5,792 bases of DNA. Origin: Thermoplasmatota archaeon (lineage in GTDB: Archaea; Thermoplasmatota; E2; DHVEG-1). Position 1 is the first letter of the stretch; every line of letters begins with the position of its first letter. Below are positions 1 to 5,252 of the stretch, one piece after another. Under the pieces are notes generated by a model. It did not search any database, was not told the DNA's origin, and saw only the letters and a list, made by a program, of their open reading frames with translations. The translations under genes were made by a program, and so were the position numbers. The DNA is taken from the NCBI GenBank assembly GCA_022866015.1, contig JALHTX010000359.1:1-5792 (forward strand). Reading direction: 5' to 3'.

Positions 1-9
1 CACCCAGTT

Positions 10-30
10 ATTGCGGGTGTCACCCGCAAT
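10..30. repeat. Perfect 21-bp palindrome with a single central base
   Basis: The arm attgcgggtg (10-19) is followed by one T at 20 and its exact reverse complement cacccgcaat (21-30). A run of five T begins at 32. As RNA the stem would fold with about 7-9 pairs around a small loop, and the following T run gives it terminator-like form on the + strand. As DNA it has the form of a REP-type palindrome or a dyad-symmetric protein site. Confidence 0.7.
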
Positions 31-78
31 CTTTTTAGAGCTACGGCTAATTACATTTTCCATAAAGATTTGTTCTCC

Positions 79-122
79 TGTCGCACCTTTAATGGGCAGG
101 CGAATGCCTGCCGCGTGCGACA
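79..122. repeat. Nested two-stem hairpin
   Basis: The outer stem is tgtcgcac (79-86) with gtgcgaca (115-122), 8 perfect pairs. The inner stem is ggcaggc (95-101) with gcctgcc (106-112), 7 perfect pairs closing a 4-nt loop (102-105). An 8-nt/2-nt internal loop separates the stems, and A-rich sequence follows at 122-130. Fifteen perfect pairs within 44 nt, nearly all stem GC in an AT-rich setting, are unlikely by chance. This could be a folded RNA domain, the end of a mobile element, or a cruciform-forming repeat. Confidence 0.65.
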
Positions 123-158
123 AAAAAAGAGTATGTTTTAGTTGGAGAAAAATAGAGA

Positions 159-220
159 TGCGACTTTTCATCTGCGGGTCTTACGCTGATGCTTCAGACC
201 ACGCAGTATTCCCAGTCGCA
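159..220. repeat. Second nested hairpin with long inner stem
   Basis: The outer stem is tgcgact (159-165) with agtcgca (214-220), 7 perfect pairs. The inner stem is ctgcg (172-176) plus ggtct (177-181), pairing with agacc (196-200) plus cgcag (202-206): 10 pairs with a single bulged A at 201 and a 14-nt loop. The outer stem ends share the motif tgcga/tcgca with the outer stem of the hairpin at 79-122, so the two domains may be related copies. Confidence 0.6.
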
Positions 221-243
221 ACTATAAAAACATTGATATTTAC

Positions 244-285
244 CAACCCTTTTGCAACACCCCAAATGCAATACCCTTCGTGCAA
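244..285. repeat. Three tandem degenerate 14-nt repeats
   Basis: The units are caacccttttgcaa (244-257), caccccaaatgcaa (258-271) and tacccttcgtgcaa (272-285). All share A at position 2, CCC at positions 4-6 and TGCAA at positions 10-14. A period of 14 is not a multiple of three, so this is not a codon repeat; it fits a DNA-binding iteron or a decayed repeat. Confidence 0.5.
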
Positions 286-305
286 CAGAACCACTTTGGG
301 ATTTT

Positions 306-366
306 ATTAGGCTTTGTATAATCAACCATGAATATTTTGACCAGTTTTTTTAGTAGAAAGCCTAAT
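306..366. repeat. 10-bp inverted repeat at the right border of the GC-rich block
   Basis: attaggcttt (306-315) is exactly complementary to aaagcctaat (357-366), with 41 nt between. It sits where composition falls from about 45% GC to the AT-rich core. It may be a terminal or subterminal repeat of the left-hand element, or a weak long-loop hairpin insulating it from the downstream operon. Confidence 0.45.
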
Positions 367-378
367 TCTTCAAAAAAG

Positions 379-388
379 ATAAATATTA
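379..388 (+). promoter_or_regulatory. Candidate archaeal TATA box for the small-gene/radical SAM operon
   Basis: ataaatatta follows a purine-rich aaaaaag stretch at 372-378 that could serve as a BRE. With the usual spacing of about 25 nt, transcription would begin near 405-412. That makes a start at 407 almost leaderless, or gives the ATG at 434 a leader of about 25 nt. The surroundings are AT-rich, so chance matches are easy. Confidence 0.3.
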
Positions 389-406
389 GTTTTTAATTCA
401 ACTCCC

Positions 407-748
407 ATGTACATAGTATATGGGGTATTATTTATGGATTTTATAATTCCACCAGAACCAAAAATATTAAAACAACAATCAGATAAAGAAGAAAATAAAA
501 AATGGGATATAGATACACTTACAATATGGTTTGGAAACAAACTACCGAGCTATCTATGGGGAGAAGGAGGATGGAGCAAACCCCTAAAATCCATGGGATA
601 CAACTGGCAAAGTTTCTTAAAAATACTATCACTACATAAAAAAGAAATGATCAAATTGTCAAGAAACAAAATATCATGGAAAGAATTCTTGTTAAAAATA
701 GAAGAAACAATTAAAGACCCTGTTTTTAAACAGATACTAACAGGGTAA
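407..748 (+). CDS. Small Trp- and Lys-rich hypothetical protein
   Basis: I do not recognise this protein. It is 113 residues from ATG 407, or 104 from the in-frame ATG at 434, where the product begins MDFIIPPEPK. Neither start has a clear ribosome binding site; a GGGGT stretch at 422-426 precedes the second, and the TATA-like element upstream leaves both open. There is no signal peptide or membrane segment. The visible character is a charged linker (about residues 20-33, QQSDKEENKK), then an aromatic central stretch with WFGNKLPSYLWGEGGW, then a basic, probably helical C-terminal half. It has six Trp in 113 residues, at 33, 41, 51, 56, 67 and 91. The stop is 19 bp before the radical SAM gene on the same strand, so the two are probably co-transcribed. 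A role as a small partner of that enzyme or a nucleic-acid-binding protein is conjecture only. Its composition and reading-frame quality make it a credible real gene. Confidence 0.7.
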   Translation: MYIVYGVLFMDFIIPPEPKILKQQSDKEENKKWDIDTLTIWFGNKLPSYLWGEGGWSKPLKSMGYNWQSFLKILSLHKKEMIKLSRNKISWKEFLLKIEETIKDPVFKQILTG

Positions 749-767
749 AAAGGTAGACGGGTAAAAC

Positions 768-2357
768 ATGGATGAAGATGAAAATTTTAATGGCGTTCAA
801 ATAGTTCTTGCAGCATCAAGAGCAGAAGCAAACGAATTCGATAACAACCACTTTTCTGCATTCATATGCACTTTTCCAAAGAAACTATCAGGATACGCTT
901 TAAGAGAACATCTTGAAAATATTCCAACAAATAAAGATGGAAGCGCAAAAAGAACAATTTATGGGCTAAGAAAAGTAGAATCCATGCTAATAGATGAATT
1001 CGGCAAAGAAAACGTAGTATGCGTTCACTACAACGAACTAGATAAATTTATTGGTAAAAAAACCAAAATAGTAGGTATATCAACAATGGATCCAATGGGT
1101 CTTGCATATGTATCAACAACATATAACTCACTTATTGGTTTTGGTGGTGAGGCACTAAATGCATCAGAATTTGAAAAACTAGTAACTCATCCATCAATAA
1201 AAAAATACAAACCAAAAGTAATAGTAGGTGGGCAAGGTAGCTGGCAAGTTATAGAAGCAGACTCACAAAAAAGACTTAGCATAGATGTAATTTTTCAAGG
1301 AGAAGGTGAAAAAGACCTTGTAAATGTTTTTAAAAAACTTATGAAAGATGAAAAAGTCCCAAGCAGTTTTCAAGCAGATAAACCAGATAGAAGCAAAATA
1401 CCTTTAATAAAAAACGCTGCAAGTTATGGCATGGTTGAAATAATGCGTGGATGTGGAAGAGGATGCCATTTCTGCAGTCCTACTATGCGTGCCCGTCATA
1501 GTTTTCCAATCGACCATATCATGAAAGAAGTAGAAATAAACATAAAAGGTGGAGCAAAAAGTATTTTTACGGTAACAGAAGATATTTTTTTATACAAATG
1601 TAAAAAAAATTTTATACCAAATACTCCTGAAGTTGTAAAACTTTATAAAACAATTGCAAACTATCCTGGAGTTGAATATATACTTCTATCACATGGTAGT
1701 TTTGCACCGGTTCTTTATGATAAAAAACTCTTAGAAGAATTGACACCGATATTAATTGAAAAAACCAGATGGAATCCAAAAACCAATCAAACCTATAAAA
1801 AACCATTTATCTCAGTTGAAATGGGTATAGAATCAGGTAGTGCAAATTTAATGAAAAAACACATGAAAGGAAAAGCACTACCATATAGTGTTGACAAATG
1901 GCCAGAATTAGTAATACAAGCTGTAGGTACTTTAAATGATCATGATTGGTGGCCTCTATGCACAATTATGACGGGGCAGCCTGATGAAACAGAAGAAGAT
2001 GTAATTGCAACAATAAATCTAATAGATGATTTACGTGCACATAACGCAAAAATGTTTTATACGCCGGTACTTTTTATTCCATTAAAAGAAGCAGTACTTA
2101 GTAATTCAAGGCGTGCAAGTTTAAACAACTTATCTGAGCTTCAATGGGAAATAATTGCTCGTTCTTGGAAAAATAATATTGATTTCTGGGCACCAGAAAT
2201 GCAAAAAATAATTGGACCGACGTTTTTCTTTGCACATTGGTTTTATGCCCGTTGGAAACATGGGAAAAATTTAACACGTCCTGCTATGAGACTTGTAGGT
2301 TTACCCGTAACAGGTAAAATAGACAAAGTATGCGATCCAGCCTATTGTCAAAAATAG
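768..2357 (+). CDS. B12-binding-type radical SAM protein
   Basis: This is a complete 529-residue enzyme. Residues about 10-195 look like a cobalamin-binding-type Rossmann domain: alternating strands, VGISTMDPMGLAY near 102-114, VIVGGQGSWQ at 151-160 and FQGEGEKDL at 177-184. The classical DxHxxG cobalamin-histidine motif is absent, as in many radical SAM enzymes with this domain. The radical SAM core follows (about 218-440) with the cluster motif C229-x3-C233-x2-C236 (MRGCGRGCHFCSPT), which binds a [4Fe-4S] cluster and cleaves S-adenosylmethionine. VEMGIESGSANLMKKHMKG (350-368) and TGQPDETEEDV (402-412) match later conserved parts of the fold. The C-terminal region (about 440-529) is Trp/Phe-rich and ends in CDPAYC, whose two Cys could bind metal. 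The N-terminal pattern (EFDNNHFSAF, YGLRKVES) recalls archaeal enzymes of the GDGT ring synthase (Grs) neighbourhood, but this is from memory and the substrate is not shown. The start at ATG 768 has only a weak AGGT at 751-754. It is probably an operon with the small gene 19 bp upstream. Confidence 0.9.
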   Translation: MDEDENFNGVQIVLAASRAEANEFDNNHFSAFICTFPKKLSGYALREHLENIPTNKDGSAKRTIYGLRKVESMLIDEFGKENVVCVHYNELDKFIGKKTKIVGISTMDPMGLAYVSTTYNSLIGFGGEALNASEFEKLVTHPSIKKYKPKVIVGGQGSWQVIEADSQKRLSIDVIFQGEGEKDLVNVFKKLMKDEKVPSSFQADKPDRSKIPLIKNAASYGMVEIMRGCGRGCHFCSPTMRARHSFPIDHIMKEVEINIKGGAKSIFTVTEDIFLYKCKKNFIPNTPEVVKLYKTIANYPGVEYILLSHGSFAPVLYDKKLLEELTPILIEKTRWNPKTNQTYKKPFISVEMGIESGSANLMKKHMKGKALPYSVDKWPELVIQAVGTLNDHDWWPLCTIMTGQPDETEEDVIATINLIDDLRAHNAKMFYTPVLFIPLKEAVLSNSRRASLNNLSELQWEIIARSWKNNIDFWAPEMQKIIGPTFFFAHWFYARWKHGKNLTRPAMRLVGLPVTGKIDKVCDPAYCQK

Positions 2358-2385
2358 AATGGTAATGGATTTAAAGATATGTCTG

Positions 2386-2407
2386 AAAAAGTAAAAAAGA
2401 TTTTTTT
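2386..2407. terminator. Shared T-tract terminator between convergent genes
   Basis: The 48-bp gap between the two convergent genes carries seven T at 2401-2407 on the + strand, serving the radical SAM gene. On the - strand there are T runs at 2398-2393 (six) and 2390-2386 (five), serving the aminopeptidase. Archaeal RNA polymerase stops on such T tracts without a hairpin. The + strand tract overlaps the last codons of the opposing gene. Confidence 0.5.
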
Positions 2408-3767
2408 AATTTTTGAAAAATGCTTTATAAGCTAGATACGCTGAATAAACATCTACTTTGCTTGTAATTTCATAAGTTGCATGCATACTCATAACTGCTG
2501 GACCTAAGTCTATTACTTCCATACCAAGACGACTAAAGTATTTTGCAACTGTTCCTCCGCCACCGTTGTCAACTTTACCTAGTTCCGCAGTCTGCCATGG
2601 TATCTTATTTTTATTAAGTATATTGCGTATTTCACCAACATATTCAGCGCTTGCATCATTAGCATTATATTTTCCACCATGACCGGTGAACTTACTCATA
2701 ACAACTCCGTAACCTAGAGTTGATGCGTTTTTAAGTTCAAAAACCTCGGTATAATTTGGAGTAACTGCTGCATTTACATCAGCAGAAATAACCTTGCTTT
2801 TAAGCATAATACCATCAATATCTACTTTTGGATCAATCTGTCTAATAATAGTGCGTAAAAAAGCTGTAACTTGAGCGGTAGTATTACCTTCACTTCCAAT
2901 TTCTTCTTTATCAACAAACAATGCAACACAAGTATTTTCTGGTTTTTCTATATTCAAAATAGCTTGAAGCGAGCTATAAGCGCATACCCTATCATCCTGG
3001 CCATATGCTGCGACCATTGAAAGATCAAAACCTAAATCTTTTGCTTTAAAAGCGGGTACTGCTTCAAGCTCTGCTGATATAAAATCCTCTTCTATAATAC
3101 CATAATCTTTGAATAGTTTTTCGACAATTGCTGTTTTTATTTTATCAGAATAGTCTCCTTTTATAGGTTCACTACCAATTATTATATCAAGGCTTTCACC
3201 AGTTATTGCTTCATCCATTTTTTTTTCATCCTGAACCTTATGAGATAAATGAGGAAGAAGGTCTGGTACTGCAAATACAGGATCTGTTTCTTTTTCACCA
3301 ATGTTAAAATTTATTTTTTTACCGTTTTTTGTAATGACAACCCCATGTATTGCTAAAGGTATTACAACCCAATGAAATTTTTTAATACCACCGTAATAAT
3401 GCGTTTCAAAAAGTGCGCAATTACAGGATGATTCTTCATAAATAGGTACTTGTTTAAGATCTAGACGAGGAGAATCTATATGAGAAATAATTATTCTCAG
3501 GCCATCTGAAATAGGTTTTTTACCAGGGATTATTATTGCTGCTTCTTTGTCTTTGTTTACAAAATTTTTTTTCTTTGCTTTTTTAGCAGCATTTTGTATA
3601 AAATTTATAGATTCGCGTTCTGTTTTAGCCTCGTTAAGGAATTTTTTGTAATTCTCAGAAAAAGCAAAAGCTTTTTTGATTTGTTCTTTTGTTAGTATTT
3701 CCCAAGCTGATTTTTTCTTATATGCATATCTGCTTTCTTTGCCATCTTTTTTCTTTTCTTTTGCCAT
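2406..3767 (-). CDS. M18-family zinc aminopeptidase
   Basis: This is a complete 453-residue metallo-aminopeptidase, a normal length for the family. M18 enzymes remove N-terminal residues (Asp/Glu in eukaryotic members, broader or Lys/Leu-type in the prokaryotic 'aminopeptidase 1' branch) with two bridged metal ions in large cytosolic oligomers. The expected signature is present in order: ISHIDSPRLDLK with metal ligand H96; THYYGGIKKFHW (122-133); GQDDRVCAYSS with an Asp at 258/259 as bridging ligand; FVDKEEIGSEG with E288 as general base and E289 as ligand; ISADVNAA with D330; TGHGGKYNAN (361-370); SMHATYEI with H429. No catalytic residue is missing. The N-terminus is unusually Lys-rich (MAKEKKKDGK). 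There is no signal peptide, so it is cytosolic and likely works in peptide turnover. The start is well supported by GAGGAAG at 3775-3781, seven bases upstream. The convergent and upstream neighbours suggest no functional link. The substrate cannot be told from sequence. Confidence 0.95.
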   Translation of the reverse strand: MAKEKKKDGKESRYAYKKKSAWEILTKEQIKKAFAFSENYKKFLNEAKTERESINFIQNAAKKAKKKNFVNKDKEAAIIIPGKKPISDGLRIIISHIDSPRLDLKQVPIYEESSCNCALFETHYYGGIKKFHWVVIPLAIHGVVITKNGKKINFNIGEKETDPVFAVPDLLPHLSHKVQDEKKMDEAITGESLDIIIGSEPIKGDYSDKIKTAIVEKLFKDYGIIEEDFISAELEAVPAFKAKDLGFDLSMVAAYGQDDRVCAYSSLQAILNIEKPENTCVALFVDKEEIGSEGNTTAQVTAFLRTIIRQIDPKVDIDGIMLKSKVISADVNAAVTPNYTEVFELKNASTLGYGVVMSKFTGHGGKYNANDASAEYVGEIRNILNKNKIPWQTAELGKVDNGGGGTVAKYFSRLGMEVIDLGPAVMSMHATYEITSKVDVYSAYLAYKAFFKN

Positions 3768-3774
3768 AAAGATT

Positions 3775-3781
3775 CTTCCTC
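3775..3781 (-). promoter_or_regulatory. Shine-Dalgarno site of the aminopeptidase gene
   Basis: Read on the - strand, GAGGAAG lies seven bases before the ATG at 3767. It is the best ribosome binding site in the window and fixes the start codon. Confidence 0.65.
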
Positions 3782-3801
3782 GGAATAATGTGATATATAT
3801 T

Positions 3802-3813
3802 CTAAATAAAAAG
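3802..3813 (-). promoter_or_regulatory. Possible TATA box for the aminopeptidase gene
   Basis: On the - strand, tctttttatttag lies about 40 bases before the start codon and just after the T tracts that follow the upstream gene. Usual spacing would put transcription initiation near 3780-3785, a short leader that just includes the GAGG site. The adjacent aatatatat (3792-3800) is an alternative. The very AT-rich gap makes this weak. Confidence 0.25.
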
Positions 3814-3822
3814 ATAACTAAG

Positions 3823-3843
3823 AAAAAAAATAAAAAATTTTTT
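3823..3843 (-). terminator. T-tract terminator after the surface-protein gene
   Basis: On the - strand, nine bases after the stop codon, there is the self-complementary aaaaaatttttt (3843-3832) and then eight T (3830-3823). This is a strong archaeal T-tract stop signal and argues that the two - strand genes are separate transcripts, despite only 84 bp between them. Confidence 0.5.
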
Positions 3844-3851
3844 AGAACTAA

Positions 3852-4772
3852 TTATTTTTTCTTTTTTCTAAATATTAATAATGTTATTGCAATTGCTGCA
3901 ATAATAAGCATTAGTTCAAAACCTGGTTGATTATTGTTATTATTGCCACCATTTGTACTATTACCTGTAACATTTACTTGAAAAGTATCGAAACCCATAC
4001 TACTTTTCCCATCATAGACATATAGTGTTCCTGTATAGGCTTGTGGTGTGTTAAATGTGTATGAAGGATTTTGACCTTCAAGAGTAATACTACTATCATC
4101 AAAAACCCACAACCAATTATAATCAGAGGCAGTTCCGTTCTCAAGTGTTGCCTCAAAATTTAAGGGGGTTCCAGTTTTTATGTCATAGTTTGATTTAATT
4201 ATAGGATCCAACGGTGTTATTTCATAAAAGTCAGAAAAGGTTTGATTGGCAACAGTTTCATAAACATTTGCTGATAAAGCAATTAACTTTTCATTGATAT
4301 TGTTAATATTAAATTTTATTGATAGTTCATTTTCTCCTTCACCGGCAATGGAAATAACATCAATATTATTCCCTTGACCATCCATAATCCAAAGTGATAT
4401 ATCTTGACCCCCTAATTCTTCTAATTGTTCAGGGGTTAAACTAGATAAATTAAGACCAGTGTACATCGCAGCATACTCGTCTTTGCTAGTTACAAGGTCT
4501 AACGCATAAACATAAAAATGAACAAATGTTGATTTTTGAATTAATCCACCTTCATTTAGTTTTAGTTTTAGTTCTACTTCTTTACCATTTTTAATTGCAG
4601 ATATCTGTAATATATCAATATTTGGTTTATTAGCCGGCTCAAGTTCATTATCTAAAACATCTTGTTTTTCATCAATATATGTTATCGTTTCAGTATCTGC
4701 AGCTACTGCAGTTATTGATAGTATAATAAGACCAGTTAAAATGACCATAATTTTAGTTGTTTTTTTATTCAT
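3852..4772 (-). CDS. Secreted surface protein with PKD-like domain and PGF-CTERM-type tail
   Basis: This is a complete 306-residue protein. Residues 1-25 form a classical signal peptide (NKKTTK, then a hydrophobic core, then an AVA-A cleavage site). Residues about 28-190 are beta-rich and begin TYIDEKQDVLD then KPNIDILQISAIKNGKEVEL, a layout seen in archaeal exported proteins with DOMON/CBM9-like sandwiches; that assignment is tentative. Residues about 195-268 look like a PKD domain (GTPLNFEA, YNWLWVFDDSS, PSYTFNTPQAYTGTLYVYDG). A low-complexity Asn/Gly linker (270-281) leads to P283-G284-F285-E, a membrane helix (287-301) and RKKKK. This matches the PGF-CTERM sorting signal, which archaeosortase ArtA processes and joins to a lipid. 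Five N-glycosylation sequons are visible, at N108, N176, N212, N267 and N271. It probably sits on the outer face of the cell in ligand binding or surface-layer interaction; no catalytic motif is seen. The start at 4772 has GTGA at 4783-4780 as a plausible ribosome site and duplicated TATA boxes upstream. Confidence 0.85.
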   Translation of the reverse strand: MNKKTTKIMVILTGLIILSITAVAADTETITYIDEKQDVLDNELEPANKPNIDILQISAIKNGKEVELKLKLNEGGLIQKSTFVHFYVYALDLVTSKDEYAAMYTGLNLSSLTPEQLEELGGQDISLWIMDGQGNNIDVISIAGEGENELSIKFNINNINEKLIALSANVYETVANQTFSDFYEITPLDPIIKSNYDIKTGTPLNFEATLENGTASDYNWLWVFDDSSITLEGQNPSYTFNTPQAYTGTLYVYDGKSSMGFDTFQVNVTGNSTNGGNNNNNQPGFELMLIIAAIAITLLIFRKKKK

Positions 4773-4808
4773 TTTTTATTCACTTTCTATATTTTGGAGT
4801 AAAACTAT

Positions 4809-4830
4809 TATTTATAAGTATTATTTATAA
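4809..4830 (-). promoter_or_regulatory. Duplicated archaeal TATA boxes of the surface-protein gene
   Basis: The decamer ttatttataa occurs twice on the + strand, at 4808-4817 and 4821-4830. On the - strand each reads ttataaataa, close to the archaeal TATA consensus. With usual spacing they would start transcripts near 4787 and 4799, giving leaders of about 15-27 nt before the ATG at 4772. Two boxes 13 bp apart suggest alternative start sites. Confidence 0.55.
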
Positions 4831-4918
4831 TCTTTGAATTTACTAATATTGAGTGCTTCATTTTTTATCACTTGCCTTTTTGAATAATTTTTCCTCTTTA
4901 TCTACACTATTTAACGTT

Positions 4919-4932
4919 ACATTATATAATGT
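4919..4932. repeat. Perfect 14-bp palindrome flanked by GTTAC direct repeats
   Basis: acattat (4919-4925) is followed directly by its reverse complement ataatgt (4926-4932). The pentamer gttac occurs at 4916-4920 and again at 4931-4935, at both ends. Perfect dyads of this size are typical operator sites for dimeric regulators. It lies about 145 bp upstream of the surface-protein start. AT-rich palindromes arise by chance more easily than GC-rich ones. Confidence 0.4.
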
Positions 4933-4942
4933 TACAAATTTA

Positions 4943-4962
4943 TAGTATATAAATAGTATATA
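4943..4962. repeat. Helically phased direct repeat tagtatata
   Basis: The nonamer tagtatata occurs at 4943-4951 and at 4954-4962, 11 bp apart, so both copies face the same side of the helix. This could be a paired regulator site or tandem TATA elements, but it lies within general TA-rich sequence. Confidence 0.3.
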
Positions 4963-5252
4963 TAAAATTTTTGCATATTCTAAATACTAACTATTAATCA
5001 AAATAATTTATTAAAAAATATAAAAAATTCTAATAAAATATAAAAATAGTAAATAATATTCAAATTTAAACGTTATTTAGATAAAATGTATATGCAACAA
5101 AATTAAAAATTAAATGTATAAAAACAACCAATTGTTAGAACCTCAGATAGGTTAATCTGTAAATGAAAAGACGACCATTTTTTTATTTTAAATTTGATAC
5201 CCTATGAAAACCCATAATTTGTAGGGGACCCTTTTTTTACCCATATGTCCAT

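Larger units (their letters stand above)
1..310. repeat. GC-rich, palindrome-dense non-coding block (REP/MITE-like candidate)
   Basis: This stretch is about 45% GC by hand count, against roughly 30% in the neighbouring genes, and contains at least three strong inverted repeats plus a short tandem repeat (listed separately). Several frames are open but none convinces. On the + strand a frame is open from the left edge to the stop at 308-310, with only a TTG as possible start at 11. On the - strand a frame is open from ATG 171 to the left edge (57 codons, including IKGATGEQIFMENVISRSSK). No protein family is recognisable in any frame. Read in + frame 1, the first palindrome gives HPVIAGVTRNL; from memory, VIAGLTRN-like strings are common in spurious ORFs laid over bacterial palindromic repeats. 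I infer a dispersed palindromic repeat or a small non-autonomous mobile element. A structured RNA or a truncated gene entering from the left remains possible. Confidence 0.45.
4831..5199. other. Extremely AT-rich non-coding region
   Basis: No gene is supportable here. From about 4960 to 5130 the sequence is nearly all A and T, with many short A and T runs. Within it I see a palindrome (4919-4932), a phased direct repeat (4943-4962) and an imperfect direct repeat around aaatgtata (at 5085 and 5113, each followed by a caac 8-12 bases later). The low-complexity composition fits a regulatory spacer, a nucleoid-protein-binding region, or decayed DNA beside an integration point. Confidence 0.5.

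Noticed and set aside
115..121. GTGCGAC as a group II intron 5' end
   Set aside because: The motif is short, it is fully explained as the 3' arm of the 79-122 hairpin, and no domain V or maturase is present.
90..300. Minus-strand peptide containing ARRVLHLG and, after a stop, SISVRP, as a possible variable region of a diversity-generating retroelement
   Set aside because: The resemblance is only to short phrases, the frame contains a TGA and lacks a start, and no reverse transcriptase or template repeat is visible in the window.
11..310. Open + strand frame of 99 codons across the GC-rich block
   Set aside because: It needs a TTG start, has no ribosome binding site, runs through two strong hairpins and the 14-nt non-codon repeat, and its product resembles no protein. 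It looks like an open frame caused by higher GC content.
1612..1806. 64-codon minus-strand frame
   Set aside because: It lies inside the well-supported radical SAM gene on the opposite strand and has no recognisable content.
3676..3930. 84-codon + strand frame
   Set aside because: It overlaps the start of the aminopeptidase gene and the end of the surface-protein gene on the other strand, and its Lys/Phe/Ile composition comes from the AT-rich gap.
3974..4156. 60-codon minus-strand frame
   Set aside because: It is an alternative frame within the surface-protein gene, with no independent signal.
4960..5130. AT-rich repeats as a CRISPR leader or replication origin
   Set aside because: There are no regularly spaced identical repeats, no origin-recognition-box pattern that I can identify, and no cdc6/orc or cas gene nearby.
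5135..5160. tRNA-like arm (caga, 8-nt loop taggttaa, tctg) as part of a split or intron-containing tRNA with the 3' end at 5253-5275
   Set aside because: The 8-nt loop fits neither a proper anticodon loop nor a D loop with correct flanking bases, and no acceptor strand GCTGGGG is found upstream. It may be a decayed fragment, but I cannot support a gene.
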